Positions 57,420-64,000 of a stretch of 64,000 bases of DNA are shown here, in pieces. The position numbers and the translations under genes were made by a program. Source of the stretch: Anaerolineales bacterium (GTDB taxonomy: Bacteria; Chloroflexota; Anaerolineae; Anaerolineales; Villigracilaceae); assembly GCA_016789305.1 (NCBI GenBank), contig JAEURJ010000023.1:1-64000 (forward strand), in the 5' to 3' direction. The first letter of the stretch is position 1, and every line of letters starts with the position of its first letter. The notes under the pieces are model-generated. The model was not told the DNA's origin. It worked only from the letters and a program-made list of their open reading frames with translations, and made no database searches.

Positions 57420-57734
57420 GAGGTGAGTATATATGAAACCGCTTTTCCTGTCTTAACTTAAGAATTTACGGCTCTCGCGCTTCTGGCAGGATTGAATTTC
57501 ACACAACAAATCTTTTGCCGCGAATTACACGAATTTTCGCAGATTGATTTTAAAATTCGCGTGAATTAGCGAAATCTGCGGCAATTTTTTAGTTGGCAGT
57601 AGTTTTCCCGTTAGGTATGGTAGTGCAAAAATTACTTTCGCAAAAGGAGAAACTTCTCGAACAGTGCGGGGTAATTTTTTGAGTACAATCAATTTATGTA
57701 AAACTGAAATTATTTTGATCGAGAAGGACTGACC
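57420..57734. repeat. divergent intergenic region with long imperfect palindrome
   Basis: 315 bases between the TSUP permease (-) and galT (+). It contains a long imperfect inverted repeat with arms TTGCCGC (57515-57521) and GCGGCAA (57578-57584), A/T-rich within and followed by a T-run. Unlike most such palindromes it is between divergent genes, so a terminator is not needed. AGAAGGA precedes galT; no promoter was called confidently. Confidence 0.55.
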
Positions 57735-58775
57735 ATGTTACAAAATCCGCATCGCCGCTACAACGCACTCACGGGAGAATGGGTACTCGTCTCACCCCAT
57801 CGCGCCAAACGCCCCTGGCTGGGACAGGTGGAAAAGCTTTCCCCCGAATCCCTGCCTGCTTATGACCCAACCTGTTATCTCTGTCCGCGCAATGAACGCG
57901 CAGGCGGAGTCTTCAATCCGGATTATGGCGGCACTTTTGTTTTTGAAAATGACTTCGCTGCACTGTTACCTGACTCATCAGAAAAAGAATCCGCATCGTC
58001 TCACCCGTTGCTTGTCTCTGTTCCCGAACAGGGACATTGTCTGGTGGTTTGTTTCTCGCCCCGTCACGACCTGACGTTACCTGAACTTGATCTCCCTTCC
58101 ATTGAAAATGTTTTGAATACCTGGGCAAAGAATTCCGCAGACATGGCTAGTGAAGAATATATTCATTATGTTCAGGTCTTTGAAAACAAAGGCGCGATGA
58201 TGGGATGTTCCAACCCGCATCCGCACAGCCAGTTGTGGGCACAGTCACACCTGCCCAACGAAATCATCAAAGAACTCGCCACGCAAACGGAATATTTCAA
58301 AAAGAACAATCGTCCGCTTTTGGTGGATTACATTCAGGAAGAACACAAACAAAAGGATCGCATCTTATTTTCCAATGACCATTTCACAGCATTGGTCCCG
58401 TATTGGGCGGTTTGGCCGTTCGAAGTGTTGGTCAGTGCTCATCGTCCATGTGCAGCCCTGAAAGACTTATCTTCCTTAGAAGTCTCTGCGTTGGCAGAAG
58501 TATTCAAACAAGTCACCACACGCTACGATAACATGTTCGAGATTTCATTCCCCTACTCGATGGGATTTCACCAAGCTCCGGCGGACGGGCAATCACATCC
58601 CGAATGGGTATTGCACGCGCATTTTTATCCGCCATTGCTGCGTTCTGCAACGGTCCGCAAGTTTATGGTGGGATATGAAATGCTCGCCATGCCGCAGCGC
58701 GATATCACACCCGAAGTTGCAGCAGATCGATTGCGTTCACTTTCGGATGTTCATTACAAGCAGCGCGGAAAATAA
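57735..58775 (+). CDS. galT: galactose-1-phosphate uridylyltransferase
   Basis: Exchanges galactose 1-phosphate with UDP-glucose in the Leloir pathway. 346 residues: zinc cysteines CYLC (Cys47, Cys50), the active-site motif SNPHPHSQLWAQ with His162 and nucleophile His164, and the C-terminal AHFYPPLLRSATVRKFMVGYEM. Length and motifs match the standard enzyme. galK and galE are not in the window. It would process galactose imported by systems such as the YtfQRT-like transporter. Confidence 0.93.
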   Translation: MLQNPHRRYNALTGEWVLVSPHRAKRPWLGQVEKLSPESLPAYDPTCYLCPRNERAGGVFNPDYGGTFVFENDFAALLPDSSEKESASSHPLLVSVPEQGHCLVVCFSPRHDLTLPELDLPSIENVLNTWAKNSADMASEEYIHYVQVFENKGAMMGCSNPHPHSQLWAQSHLPNEIIKELATQTEYFKKNNRPLLVDYIQEEHKQKDRILFSNDHFTALVPYWAVWPFEVLVSAHRPCAALKDLSSLEVSALAEVFKQVTTRYDNMFEISFPYSMGFHQAPADGQSHPEWVLHAHFYPPLLRSATVRKFMVGYEMLAMPQRDITPEVAADRLRSLSDVHYKQRGK

Positions 58776-58878
58776 TCAGCCGCAAAAATATTGTTTACAG
58801 CTGGCAGGCATAAGCGCGAAAAGAAGCGGGCCGTCCTCTTGATTCGATATAATCGAGCAATTCAATGAGGATGGCCGC

Positions 58879-60231
58879 ATGTCAAATCAAAACAATTCAG
58901 TAATTGTGATCGGCGCAGGCATGGCCGGGCTTTCTGCCGCGTACGATCTGCATCGCGCCGGCTGGCACGTGATTGTGCTAGAAGCGCGCAGTCGTGTGGG
59001 CGGACGTGTATTTTCCCTGCGTAATTTTTCGAATGGTTTGGTTGCAGAGGGCGGCGGCGAGTTCATTGACGAACATCACACCCGCATGTTGGCTTATGCA
59101 AAAGAATTTAAATTATCGTTGGGTGAAGTCGGAAGCTGGCAGGGGCAAACAGAAGACTGGGGCGCATACGAAGGAAAAGCGGGCCAGCAAAATGATATAA
59201 GTGTGTGGGGCTTTGATCTTGGAAATGAATATGAAAAAATGTGGGCCGCACTTGCGGAACTTGCGAAGCATGTACCCGACCCATCTCATCCTGAAACAGC
59301 GCCGAATGCAAAAGAGTTGGATAAACAATCTGCAGCAGATTGGATCGCTCAGCAAAATGCACATCCGCTGGCACGCAAGGCCTTTGCAGATCACATCCGT
59401 TCGGAATACACATGCGAGCCCGAACAGTTTTCACTTCTTGATCTGGCGCGTAACGCAAAGTTATATTACAGCGATCCAGATTTTCATAGAAGCACCTATC
59501 GAGTCATTGGCGGGAATGATCAAATCCCGGGTGCGATTGCATCCTTGTTGCCTGATCTGCGTTTCAATGCAGAAGTAACCTCCATCCAAAATATGGCGGA
59601 TCAAGTTTCTGTCACTTATAAACAAGGCGATACATTCCACACGATCTCATCTTCATTCGCAGTGCTCGCCGTTCCGCTGACAACCGCACGGCTGATCGAG
59701 TTTAATCCGCCGCTGCCCGTGGCTCATCACAGCATGGTCAACGAAGTTTCCTACGGCGCAGTGACCAAGGTACTGATCGAATATCGCAAACGCTTCTGGA
59801 AAGACAAAGCTTGGAACGGCCGTCTGGCGACCGATCAGCATATTGTTCAAACATGGGAAGCGACCAGCCACCTGCAAGGTGAACATGGAATCATTACGGC
59901 CTATACCGGTGGAGCGCCGGGAGCAAAGTTATCCGCTTTATCAGATGAAGAGAGAATCAAATTCGCCGTTTCCGTGATCGAAAAAGTTTTCCCCGGCTCC
60001 TCTGATCTCATAGAAAACACAGCCACCGTCGCATGGGTCAATGAACCGTTTACACGCGGCTCCTATATGGCACTTGCGCCCAATCAAGTAACAACACATT
60101 GGCAGAACCTGTTCGCACCCATGGGCCGTTTGTTTTTTGCGGGCGAGCATGCCACGATCTATCAAGGCTTTATGGAAGGCGCGGCGGAAAGCGGTCAACG
60201 CGCCGCAAGGAATATTATGGAGAGTGTATGA
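58879..60231 (+). CDS. flavin monoamine oxidase family protein
   Basis: 450 residues with the FAD motif GAGMAGLSAAYDLHRAGWHVIVLEARSRVGGRV, RAGGEFID region, and C-terminal GRLFFAGEHATIYQGFMEGAAESG binding the flavin. Family members oxidise amines, polyamines or amino acids. No signal peptide. It shares an ATGA overlap with the azlC start, so it may be linked to amino-acid metabolism or export, but that is inference from arrangement. Confidence 0.87.
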   Translation: MSNQNNSVIVIGAGMAGLSAAYDLHRAGWHVIVLEARSRVGGRVFSLRNFSNGLVAEGGGEFIDEHHTRMLAYAKEFKLSLGEVGSWQGQTEDWGAYEGKAGQQNDISVWGFDLGNEYEKMWAALAELAKHVPDPSHPETAPNAKELDKQSAADWIAQQNAHPLARKAFADHIRSEYTCEPEQFSLLDLARNAKLYYSDPDFHRSTYRVIGGNDQIPGAIASLLPDLRFNAEVTSIQNMADQVSVTYKQGDTFHTISSSFAVLAVPLTTARLIEFNPPLPVAHHSMVNEVSYGAVTKVLIEYRKRFWKDKAWNGRLATDQHIVQTWEATSHLQGEHGIITAYTGGAPGAKLSALSDEERIKFAVSVIEKVFPGSSDLIENTATVAWVNEPFTRGSYMALAPNQVTTHWQNLFAPMGRLFFAGEHATIYQGFMEGAAESGQRAARNIMESV

Positions 60232-60911
60232 GTGAGGCAAGAAGAAATTTTCTCGAAGGGGTCCGCGCGGAAGTACCGCTGTTGATCGGTGTATTTCCAT
60301 TCGGCATGATCTATGGTGCTCTTGCGTTGAACGCGGGGCTGTCCAACGCAGCATCGCAATTGATGTCGTCCATTTTATTTGCAGGATCGTCCCAATTCGT
60401 CACGACACAGCTTGTACATGATAACGCGCCTGCGCTCGTCATCATCCTGACGATCGCAGTCGTCAACCTGCGTCACATGTTATACAGTGCATCCCTTGCA
60501 CCACACTTAAAAGATCTTTCGCTACAGTGGAAGGCTTTGCTTTCCTATCTTCTTACCGACGAAGCCTATGCCCCCAGCATCATCAACTATGAAAAGGAAG
60601 GCATCAGCACATACAAACACTGGTTCCTTTTCGGTGCAGGCTTTGCCTTGTGGTTCAACTGGCAGGTCAGCACTGCGGTTGGGATCTTTCTCGGCACTGC
60701 CATCCCGGAAACCTGGCACCTCGATTTCGCACTTCCCCTGACTTTTATAGCAATGGTGGTGCCTGTGCTTAAGAATCGCCCCATGATCGCATCGGCGCTC
60801 TCCGCCGGGCTGATGGCCCTTCTTGCGTATCACCTGCCGTTCAAGCTCGGCCTGATCCTTGCGGCATTAACTGGAATTATCGCAGGCACAATATTGGAGA
60901 AGAAACAATGA
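60228..60911 (+). CDS. azlC: branched-chain amino-acid exporter subunit AzlC
   Basis: 227 residues with about seven membrane helices: FLEGVRAEVPLLIGVFPFGMIYGALALNAGL and the AGSSQFVTTQLV motif are typical of the AzlC/YgaZ family, which with AzlD exports branched-chain amino acids. The ATG 60228 overlaps the amine oxidase stop, and its stop overlaps the azlD start. Confidence 0.9.
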   Translation: MSEARRNFLEGVRAEVPLLIGVFPFGMIYGALALNAGLSNAASQLMSSILFAGSSQFVTTQLVHDNAPALVIILTIAVVNLRHMLYSASLAPHLKDLSLQWKALLSYLLTDEAYAPSIINYEKEGISTYKHWFLFGAGFALWFNWQVSTAVGIFLGTAIPETWHLDFALPLTFIAMVVPVLKNRPMIASALSAGLMALLAYHLPFKLGLILAALTGIIAGTILEKKQ

Positions 60912-61219
60912 ACATCTGGCTGATCATGATCGCAGGCGGCCTGATCACGTTCGGAATGAGATTCTCATTCATTTATTTGTTTGGCAGGCTTGAGATCCCG
61001 GAAACGCTGCGGCGCGCACTTCATTATGTCCCGCCGGCCGTGCTTTCCGCGATCATTTTCCCTGAACTGTTTTATAACGATGGAGGTTTAAATCTCACGT
61101 GGGCAAACACACGATTGTTCGCCGGGTTGATTGCCATTGCGGTGGCATGGTTCAGCAAAAACACATTGGTTACGATCATCGTGGGGATGATCGCATTGGT
61201 GATCTTGAATTTAATCTGA
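60908..61219 (+). CDS. azlD: branched-chain amino-acid exporter subunit AzlD
   Basis: 103 residues with three to four helices (RFSFIYLFGRLEIPETLRRALHYVPPAVLSAIIFPELF is the conserved core), the small partner of AzlC. Overlaps azlC by four bases. Ends one base before the convergent GGDEF gene, with no room for a terminator between them. Confidence 0.9.
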   Translation: MNIWLIMIAGGLITFGMRFSFIYLFGRLEIPETLRRALHYVPPAVLSAIIFPELFYNDGGLNLTWANTRLFAGLIAIAVAWFSKNTLVTIIVGMIALVILNLI

Positions 61220-61220
61220 G

Positions 61221-62126
61221 CTAGACAAACACAAGAAAGACCTGATTCCCCCCGGCCTCTTTGGCACGCGCAACAGCAAAGCGTGCTTTTTCGATCAGTG
61301 GATCCATTTCAGCGGATGCACTGATGCGCGCTGCGGAAGCAATCCCCGCGCTGATCTTCACATTGATAGGCGCTTCATTTCCGACCTCAATGCGGGCACC
61401 ACGCACCCCGGCAATGATCCTGTCTGCGATCTTTTCCGCATCCGCGCCGATCACACCTACAACCAAAATCACAAATTCATCGCCACTCCAGCGTCCAATG
61501 CAATCGTAGGGTCTGCTCTTCTCGCGGATGGCATTCGAAACGATCTTGAGAATTTCATCGCCGGTTTGCTGGCTATATTTCTCGTTGATCATTTTAAAAT
61601 TATCAATATCAAGCGTGATCAAGCTCAACGGCATGGACGCACGCCGGGCACGTTCCAACTCCCCCATCGATTGCTTAATGAAGGCTGCGTGGTTCATGAA
61701 TCCAGTCAACGGGTCGAACACCGCCTGGGCCTCAAGTTCCGAACGCGCAGTCGCCAGGTTGCTTGCCAATGAAATGATCCGCTCGGCCATTGCCACGCGG
61801 TTTTTCAGATCCTGCGATTTAAATGGACGGGTCACCACATCATCCGCCTGAGTAGGCGTTGCCTCATCATCCATTGACTTTGCACTGGTCAGCAGAATAT
61901 ATACCGGTGTTTCCGGTTTCATCGCCCGCACTCTTTGAATGAATTGTGTTTCGCGAATGTCACTGGTATCCCAATTTGCAATAATAAAATGCGAAACCCC
62001 GGACTGAACAGCCGACCACGCCTGTTCACTGGATTTAATGTTAACGAGAGTATGCCTGTTTCCGCCGAGCGCATTCTGGATCAGGCCAAATTCCTTCAGA
62101 TCATTTTCCAAAACCAATATTTTCAT
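61221..62126 (-). CDS. response regulator with GGDEF diguanylate cyclase domain
   Basis: 301 residues: N-terminal receiver-like domain (ILVLENDLKEFGLIQNALGG, candidate phospho-Asp in ANWDTSD, VTRPFKSQDL), coiled linker, then a GGDEF domain with DIDNFKMINEKYSQQTGDEIL and the active-site loop WSGDEF. An inhibitory I-site RPYD lies five residues before it. It should make cyclic di-GMP and be product-inhibited. ATG 62126 has AGGTGA upstream; longer readings run into the tRNA gene. Confidence 0.88.
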   Translation of the reverse strand: MKILVLENDLKEFGLIQNALGGNRHTLVNIKSSEQAWSAVQSGVSHFIIANWDTSDIRETQFIQRVRAMKPETPVYILLTSAKSMDDEATPTQADDVVTRPFKSQDLKNRVAMAERIISLASNLATARSELEAQAVFDPLTGFMNHAAFIKQSMGELERARRASMPLSLITLDIDNFKMINEKYSQQTGDEILKIVSNAIREKSRPYDCIGRWSGDEFVILVVGVIGADAEKIADRIIAGVRGARIEVGNEAPINVKISAGIASAARISASAEMDPLIEKARFAVARAKEAGGNQVFLVFV

Positions 62127-62223
62127 AGAATCACCTATGTAAACATTATACAGGTTGTCAATATGAATTTTCATTATGCAAGGTAGCTGAATTGATTTTA
62201 ATATGAAGGAAACGGCCCTTAAG

Positions 62224-62252
62224 TTGACAAATGCCCCCTCCCATAGTAATAT
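62224..62252 (+). promoter_or_regulatory. tRNA promoter
   Basis: TTGACA (62224-62229), 17-base spacer, TAATAT (62247-62252). Transcription would begin near 62259, about 15 bases before the tRNA. Confidence 0.75.
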
Positions 62253-62273
62253 TTGCCCCGCTCTTTCCACAAC

Positions 62274-62345
62274 GCCGAGGTAGCTCAGTGGCAGAGCAGG
62301 GGACTCATAAGCCCTTGGTCGGGAGTTCAAATCTCCCCCTCGGCA
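62274..62345 (+). tRNA. tRNA with CAU anticodon, probably elongator tRNA-Met
   Basis: 72 bases folding as a cloverleaf: acceptor GCCGAGG (62274-62280) with CCTCGGC (62338-62344), D arm GCTC/GAGC, anticodon loop CTCATAA, T arm GGGAG/CTCCC with TTCAAAT loop, discriminator A. No encoded CCA. The first pair G1-C72 rules out initiator tRNA. CAU could also be tRNA-Ile2 after lysidine modification; sequence alone does not decide. Base 31-39 of the anticodon stem is an A-G mismatch. Confidence 0.92.
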
Positions 62346-62349
62346 CTAC

Positions 62350-62376
62350 ACCCGCCACTTGGCGGGTTTTGTTTTT
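62350..62376 (+). terminator. tRNA terminator
   Basis: Stem ACCCGCC/GGCGGGT (62350-62356 with 62361-62367), ACTT loop and T-rich tail (TTTT then TTTTT), five bases after the tRNA. Confidence 0.88.
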
Positions 62377-62480
62377 GGTTGGGATTTCGCATGCTCAACA
62401 GGTCTCCCTTTTGGGATTAACAGCGGTGGTCTTTTCATTTTCCAACGTATAATTCAAAAAATCCACCTACATGGGAATAC

Positions 62481-63149
62481 ATGCAAATCAAGATCAACAA
62501 ACTAGTCCGCGCGAAACGCCGAACCATCGCTCTCATCATTGAAAAGGATGGAAGCCTTACGGTCCGCGCGCCAAAGCGGGCAGCCATGCTGGATATCGAT
62601 CAATTCATTCATGAAAAAGCTGGGTGGATTTTACGTACACGCGAAAGGCTCAAATCCATCATTGAGATCCCTAAAAGGCAATATATGGATGGGGAACAAT
62701 TTTTGTATTTGGGGAATTCGTATGAATTAAAACTTGTTCCGCCTCAAAGACCTGCATTGAAATTTGACCGTGAATTCAAGCTGGGAGATACCGCACAAAA
62801 GCGCGGGGAGGCATTTTTCATCAAATGGTACAAGGAGCAGGCATTTCGAGTCATCTCCGAGCGGGTGGCAGAATTCTCAAAGCGATATGCCTTCATTCCC
62901 AAACAAGTAAAGATCAGCTCCGCAAAGACACGTTGGGGGTCCTGCAGCCCGGATGGAACCCTGAATTTCACCTGGCGGTTAATCATGGCTCCGCTGCCTG
63001 TAGTGGATTATGTGGTGGTACACGAACTGGTCCATTTACGGGTCAGGAATCACTCGCAGAAATTTTGGAAGGCTGTGGAGGCCATCATGCCGGAATACAA
63101 AACTCACAGGAAATGGTTACGAGAGAACGGCGACAGATTGGGCTTATAA
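62481..63149 (+). CDS. YgjP/DUF45-family metal-dependent peptidase-like protein
   Basis: 222 residues with VVHELVHLRVRNHSQKFWKAVEAIMPEYKTHRKWL, containing the HELVH zinc motif and the NHSxxFW extension characteristic of YgjP-like (DUF45/M48-related) enzymes. KISSAKTRWGSCSPDGTLNFTWRL upstream is the family's second signature. Substrate not known; some members are linked to RNA or nucleotide metabolism. ATG 62481 has GGGA upstream. Confidence 0.85.
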   Translation: MQIKINKLVRAKRRTIALIIEKDGSLTVRAPKRAAMLDIDQFIHEKAGWILRTRERLKSIIEIPKRQYMDGEQFLYLGNSYELKLVPPQRPALKFDREFKLGDTAQKRGEAFFIKWYKEQAFRVISERVAEFSKRYAFIPKQVKISSAKTRWGSCSPDGTLNFTWRLIMAPLPVVDYVVVHELVHLRVRNHSQKFWKAVEAIMPEYKTHRKWLRENGDRLGL

Positions 63150-63442
63150 TTCTTAATGCAGATCAGGCCACAGCGGGGATAGATGCGGTGCTTCATTCAT
63201 AAATAAGGCATATGGTAGGGAATCCCCCCATGTGTGGTTTTGCCGGCATATGTGAAAATATTGCAGTGAATTAACCATTTATGCAACCTGGCACATTAAT
63301 AGAATCAATTTGTTTTCGGACACATATTGAATTTCCAACGGGGGAAATTCGGTTCCCAATCGTCACTGAAAAGACGCACCAACCCATCCATGGTCATTAA
63401 AAATGGTTTCAACAAGAGTTACTGGAAAGAAGCAAGGTTACG
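63150..63442. other. intergenic stretch without gene
   Basis: 293 bases between the YgjP-like gene and the PAS-domain gene. One 8-bp inverted repeat (GAATTTCC 63329-63336 with GGAAATTC 63343-63350) is seen. No terminator, promoter or RNA gene was recognised with confidence. Confidence 0.6.
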
Positions 63443-64000
63443 ATGAAAAAAAACTCTGACAAGAAAAAAGTAAATACGAGATTAGACCATAAAACGCCCA
63501 AACAAAAAAAGGAGGGTGTAAGCCCGCCTGCAAAAACGCAGAGGAAGCAAACTCGACCGGCTGATATTGGACAGGATACGAAACAAGCCAATGTAGATCT
63601 CCAGGCTGAGCTCAACGAAAATATACTTGTAAAAAAGCTCCTCATTGTTGGGTATGTCAACCCAATAGATGATCCGCTTTACACAGCTTATGTCAGCCCG
63701 CAGATAAAGTCCATGCTTGGATATTCGCCCGAGGAATGGCTTGCGAACCCCAATTTATGGTCGGAGGTAATACACCCCCTGGATCGTGAACGTGTATTTG
63801 CGGAAATGGAGAATCTCAAGATCACCGGTGGCGATCTCAATCTTGAGTATCGGATTCTTGCACGTGATGGCAACACAGTTTGGGTACATGATCACCTGGT
63901 GCTTGTACGAAATGCGGATAATACACCGCAATTCTGGCAGGGGATGATGATCGATATTACCCAACGCAAACAGGCGGAAAAAAGCCTCATGGAAAGCGAG
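63443..64000 (+). CDS. PAS-domain signalling protein, 5' portion
   Basis: Open to the right edge (186 codons seen). A long Lys/Gln-rich basic start (about 1-60) is followed by a PAS_3-type domain: YVSPQIKSMLGYSPEEWLANPNLWSEVIHPLDRERVFAEMENL and YRILARDGNTVWVHDHLVLVRNADNTPQFWQGMMIDITQRKQAE, the usual PAS-PAC ending leading into another PAS, kinase or cyclase domain beyond the window. ATG has AAGG upstream. Confidence 0.82.
   Translation, partial: MKKNSDKKKVNTRLDHKTPKQKKEGVSPPAKTQRKQTRPADIGQDTKQANVDLQAELNENILVKKLLIVGYVNPIDDPLYTAYVSPQIKSMLGYSPEEWLANPNLWSEVIHPLDRERVFAEMENLKITGGDLNLEYRILARDGNTVWVHDHLVLVRNADNTPQFWQGMMIDITQRKQAEKSLMESE

Noticed and set aside
61221..62330. 369-residue form of the GGDEF protein
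   Set aside because: The first 68 residues would be encoded through the tRNA gene and its promoter; ATG 62126 has a good ribosome-binding site and starts the receiver domain.
62274..62345. Initiator tRNA-fMet
   Set aside because: The acceptor begins G1-C72, whereas bacterial initiator tRNA has an unpaired first position, so it is elongator Met or Ile2.
1..64000. CRISPR array, insertion sequence, prophage or rRNA operon
   Set aside because: No regularly spaced short repeats, transposase or phage structural gene, or rRNA signature was seen on either strand.

Overview
The window reads as a stretch of chromosome from a free-living, probably anaerobic or facultative heterotroph. Gene content (several CUT2 sugar ABC systems, a group 4 [NiFe] hydrogenase, Acr3-type arsenic operon, carA-carB, many single-gene redox proteins, frequent GTG/TTG starts and short overlaps) is most like an Anaerolineae-type Chloroflexota bacterium; this is inference from content, not a database match. 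Coding density is high, no insertion sequence, phage, rRNA or CRISPR array is seen, and both ends cut through genes.

Layout. 1-5.5 kb (+): xylose-type uptake and entry into metabolism (end of a sugar-binding protein, ATPase, permease, a mutarotase-like DUF4380 protein, xylulokinase). 5.7-16.8 kb (-): a redoxin lipoprotein, a complete YtfQRT/YjfF-like sugar ABC operon, a LacI regulator, then response regulator, LytS/YesM-type kinase and a second YtfQ-like binding protein without a transporter, which together look like a three-component sugar sensor. 16.9-25.3 kb (+): a compact, translationally coupled ten-gene operon for a membrane-bound group 4 [NiFe] hydrogenase with its own maturation protease; a Crp/Fnr-type palindrome lies about 41 bases before a predicted start site. 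25.4-31.6 kb: a uracil-DNA-glycosylase-family protein lacking the family's iron-sulfur cysteines, a five-gene arsenic operon (-), and a Crp/Fnr regulator followed by DUF2892 and thioredoxin-DUF2892 genes. 31.8-39.2 kb: a membrane ferredoxin protein with a partner, an OmpR-type two-component system, and redox/stress genes (rhodanese, DUF2680, ECF sigma/anti-sigma, OsmC, PDO-type glutaredoxin, TlpA). Two promoters here share 11-bp-spaced CTTTAC direct repeats, the likely targets of that two-component system.

39.3-45.3 kb: an FAD oxidoreductase and carA-carB, carA being preceded by a promoter, a 40-residue leader ORF with an arginine-codon cluster, and an intrinsic terminator, i.e. a probable attenuator. 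45.3-50.6 kb is the most accessory region: the 3' end of carB recurs three times as direct repeats that divide the DNA into segments carrying a methyltransferase/membrane protein/TetR group and an orphan small membrane protein, followed by a two-gene unit encoding a possible PD-(D/E)XK nuclease and an unknown partner. 50.7-57.4 kb (-): twelve small codirectional accessory genes (kinase, glutaredoxin-like, peptidase E, two VOC proteins, two GyrI-like proteins, metallo-beta-lactamase, DUF1801, DUF2200, DHFR-like, TSUP permease). 57.7-64 kb: GalT, amine oxidase, AzlCD exporter, a GGDEF response regulator, a CAU tRNA, a YgjP-like metallopeptidase and the start of a PAS-domain sensor.

Functionally the window combines pentose/hexose scavenging with extracellular sugar sensing, hydrogen metabolism, and thiol/arsenic stress handling. 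The strongest candidates for new biology are the carA leader, the carB 3'-end repeat cluster with the adjacent nuclease-like pair, the binding-protein/kinase/regulator sugar sensor, and the cluster-less UDG.
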